Below are positions 13,656 through 14,273 of a DNA stretch of 14,273 nt, piece after piece (positions within the stretch are counted from its first letter, which is position 1; each line of letters begins with the position of its first letter). The stretch is from DAOMOD01 sp035444205 (GTDB lineage: Bacteria; Pseudomonadota; Gammaproteobacteria; Xanthomonadales; BPKI01). Below the pieces are notes generated by a model, which was not told the origin of the DNA, made no database searches, and saw only the letters and a list, made by a program, of their open reading frames with translations. Location: positions 1 through 14,273 of the forward strand of contig DAOMOD010000104.1 of the NCBI GenBank assembly GCA_035444205.1, written 5' to 3'. The translations under genes and the position numbers were made by a program.

Positions 13656-14273
13656 ATGCCCTACGATGCCGCCAGCAGCTCTGCCGATCGCGCCTGGATC
13701 GTCGAGCGCATCGGCCGCCTGCGCGACGAGGCCGCGGCCGCCGTCGAAACGCCGTTGCTGCGCCTCGATATTCCCGCCGCGCCGGAAGTCGCGCTGTATT
13801 TCAAGGACGAGACGCGTCATCCCAGTGGCAGCCTCAAGCACCGACTGGCGCGCTCGCTGTTCCTGTATGCCCTGTGCAACCGGCGGTCGATGCCTCCTCC
13901 GGCAGCTCGGCCATTTCCGAGGCCTGGTTCGCGCGCCTGCTTGAAGTGCCCTACATCGCGGTGCTGCCCGCCTCCACGGCGCCGGCCAAGATCGCCGAAC
14001 TGAAGGCCCTCGGCGCACGCTGCGAGCTGGAGGACGATCCGTCGCAGATCTATGGCCGGGCCGCGGCGATTGCCGCCGAGACCGGTGGCTGTTATCTCGA
14101 CCAGTTCACCTACGCCGAGCGCGCCACCGACTGGCGCGGCAACAACAACATCGCCGAATGCATCCTCGACCGTCTCGCCGCCCTGGGTGCCGGCAATCCT
14201 TCCTGGTTCGTGGCCGGCGCCGGCACCGGCGGCACCCTGGCCACGGTGGGCCGCTACCTGCGCTACCGCGGCC
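13656..14273 (+). pseudogene. Cysteine-synthase-like PLP enzyme, frameshifted and cut by the right edge
   Basis: The ATG at 13656 follows the decarboxylase stop by 5 bp. Residues 1-75 are clear: ETPLLRLDIPAAPEVALYFKDETRHPSGSLKHRLARSL, given here in two overlapping motifs, with ETPLLRLDI and the PLP-lysine motif SGSLKHRLA (K61). The frame then breaks after YALCN (13880) and the family resumes in another frame at 13886: VDASSGSSAISEAWFARLLE, the TYAERATDWRGNNNIAE block and the phosphate-binding GAGTGGTLATVGRYLRYRG at the edge. Relatives have about nine residues (GW..G.T type) between these parts but only 5 bp remain, so about 22 bp is missing. Family members catalyse PLP-dependent beta-replacement on serine or O-acylserine. 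As read, the protein is truncated; a sequencing or assembly error is equally possible. Confidence 0.82.

Overview
The window comes from a GC-rich gammaproteobacterium, most likely a relative of the Xanthomonadales/Lysobacterales. That placement is an inference from the strong GC bias, the gene families, and an intergenic heptamer tandem repeat of a kind common in that order. No rRNA, tRNA, CRISPR array, transposase or phage gene is visible. I count ten intact genes, two frameshifted genes (one also cut by the right edge) and one gene cut by the left edge.

Left part (1-2255): the first 44 codons of a minus-strand patatin-like phospholipase, resembling the effectors of CBASS-type defence, run off the left edge. 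It is divergent from an outer-membrane beta-barrel protein (238-1347). Between them lies a perfect FNR/Anr-type box, 41.5-42.5 bp upstream of the start point predicted from a -10 element. A YebE/DUF533 TerB-fold protein follows (1424-2080), then eight exact copies of a heptamer with G-quadruplex potential.

Middle part (2256-7446): a minus-strand pair of a small lipoprotein and a ~600-residue acyl-CoA dehydrogenase. The dehydrogenase is broken by a deletion of about 17 bp. An 18-bp dyad sits just upstream of the pair and could be its operator. Next come a secreted orphan protein (4801-6033), a stand-alone HNH nuclease-fold protein (6124-6699), a 12-bp inverted repeat between convergent genes, and a second secreted orphan on the minus strand (6904-7446).

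Right part (7447-14273): a soluble NarX/DegS-type histidine kinase is translationally coupled to a NarL/LuxR-type response regulator. A 377-bp intergenic region follows, carrying four consecutive hairpins that end in a convincing intrinsic terminator, and then a sigma70 promoter for dxs. dxs (1-deoxy-D-xylulose-5-phosphate synthase) is complete and has its own 12-bp-stem terminator. A second FNR/Dnr-type box precedes a group II PLP-dependent decarboxylase and a cysteine-synthase-like PLP enzyme. The latter carries a frameshift deletion of about 22 bp and continues past the right edge.

The main themes are two FNR-family boxes (suggesting oxygen- or NO-responsive control), two small deletions in otherwise well-conserved enzymes (real decay or assembly error), a structured RNA region before dxs, and a possible anti-phage locus beginning at the left edge. 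I see no clearly complete new system inside the window.
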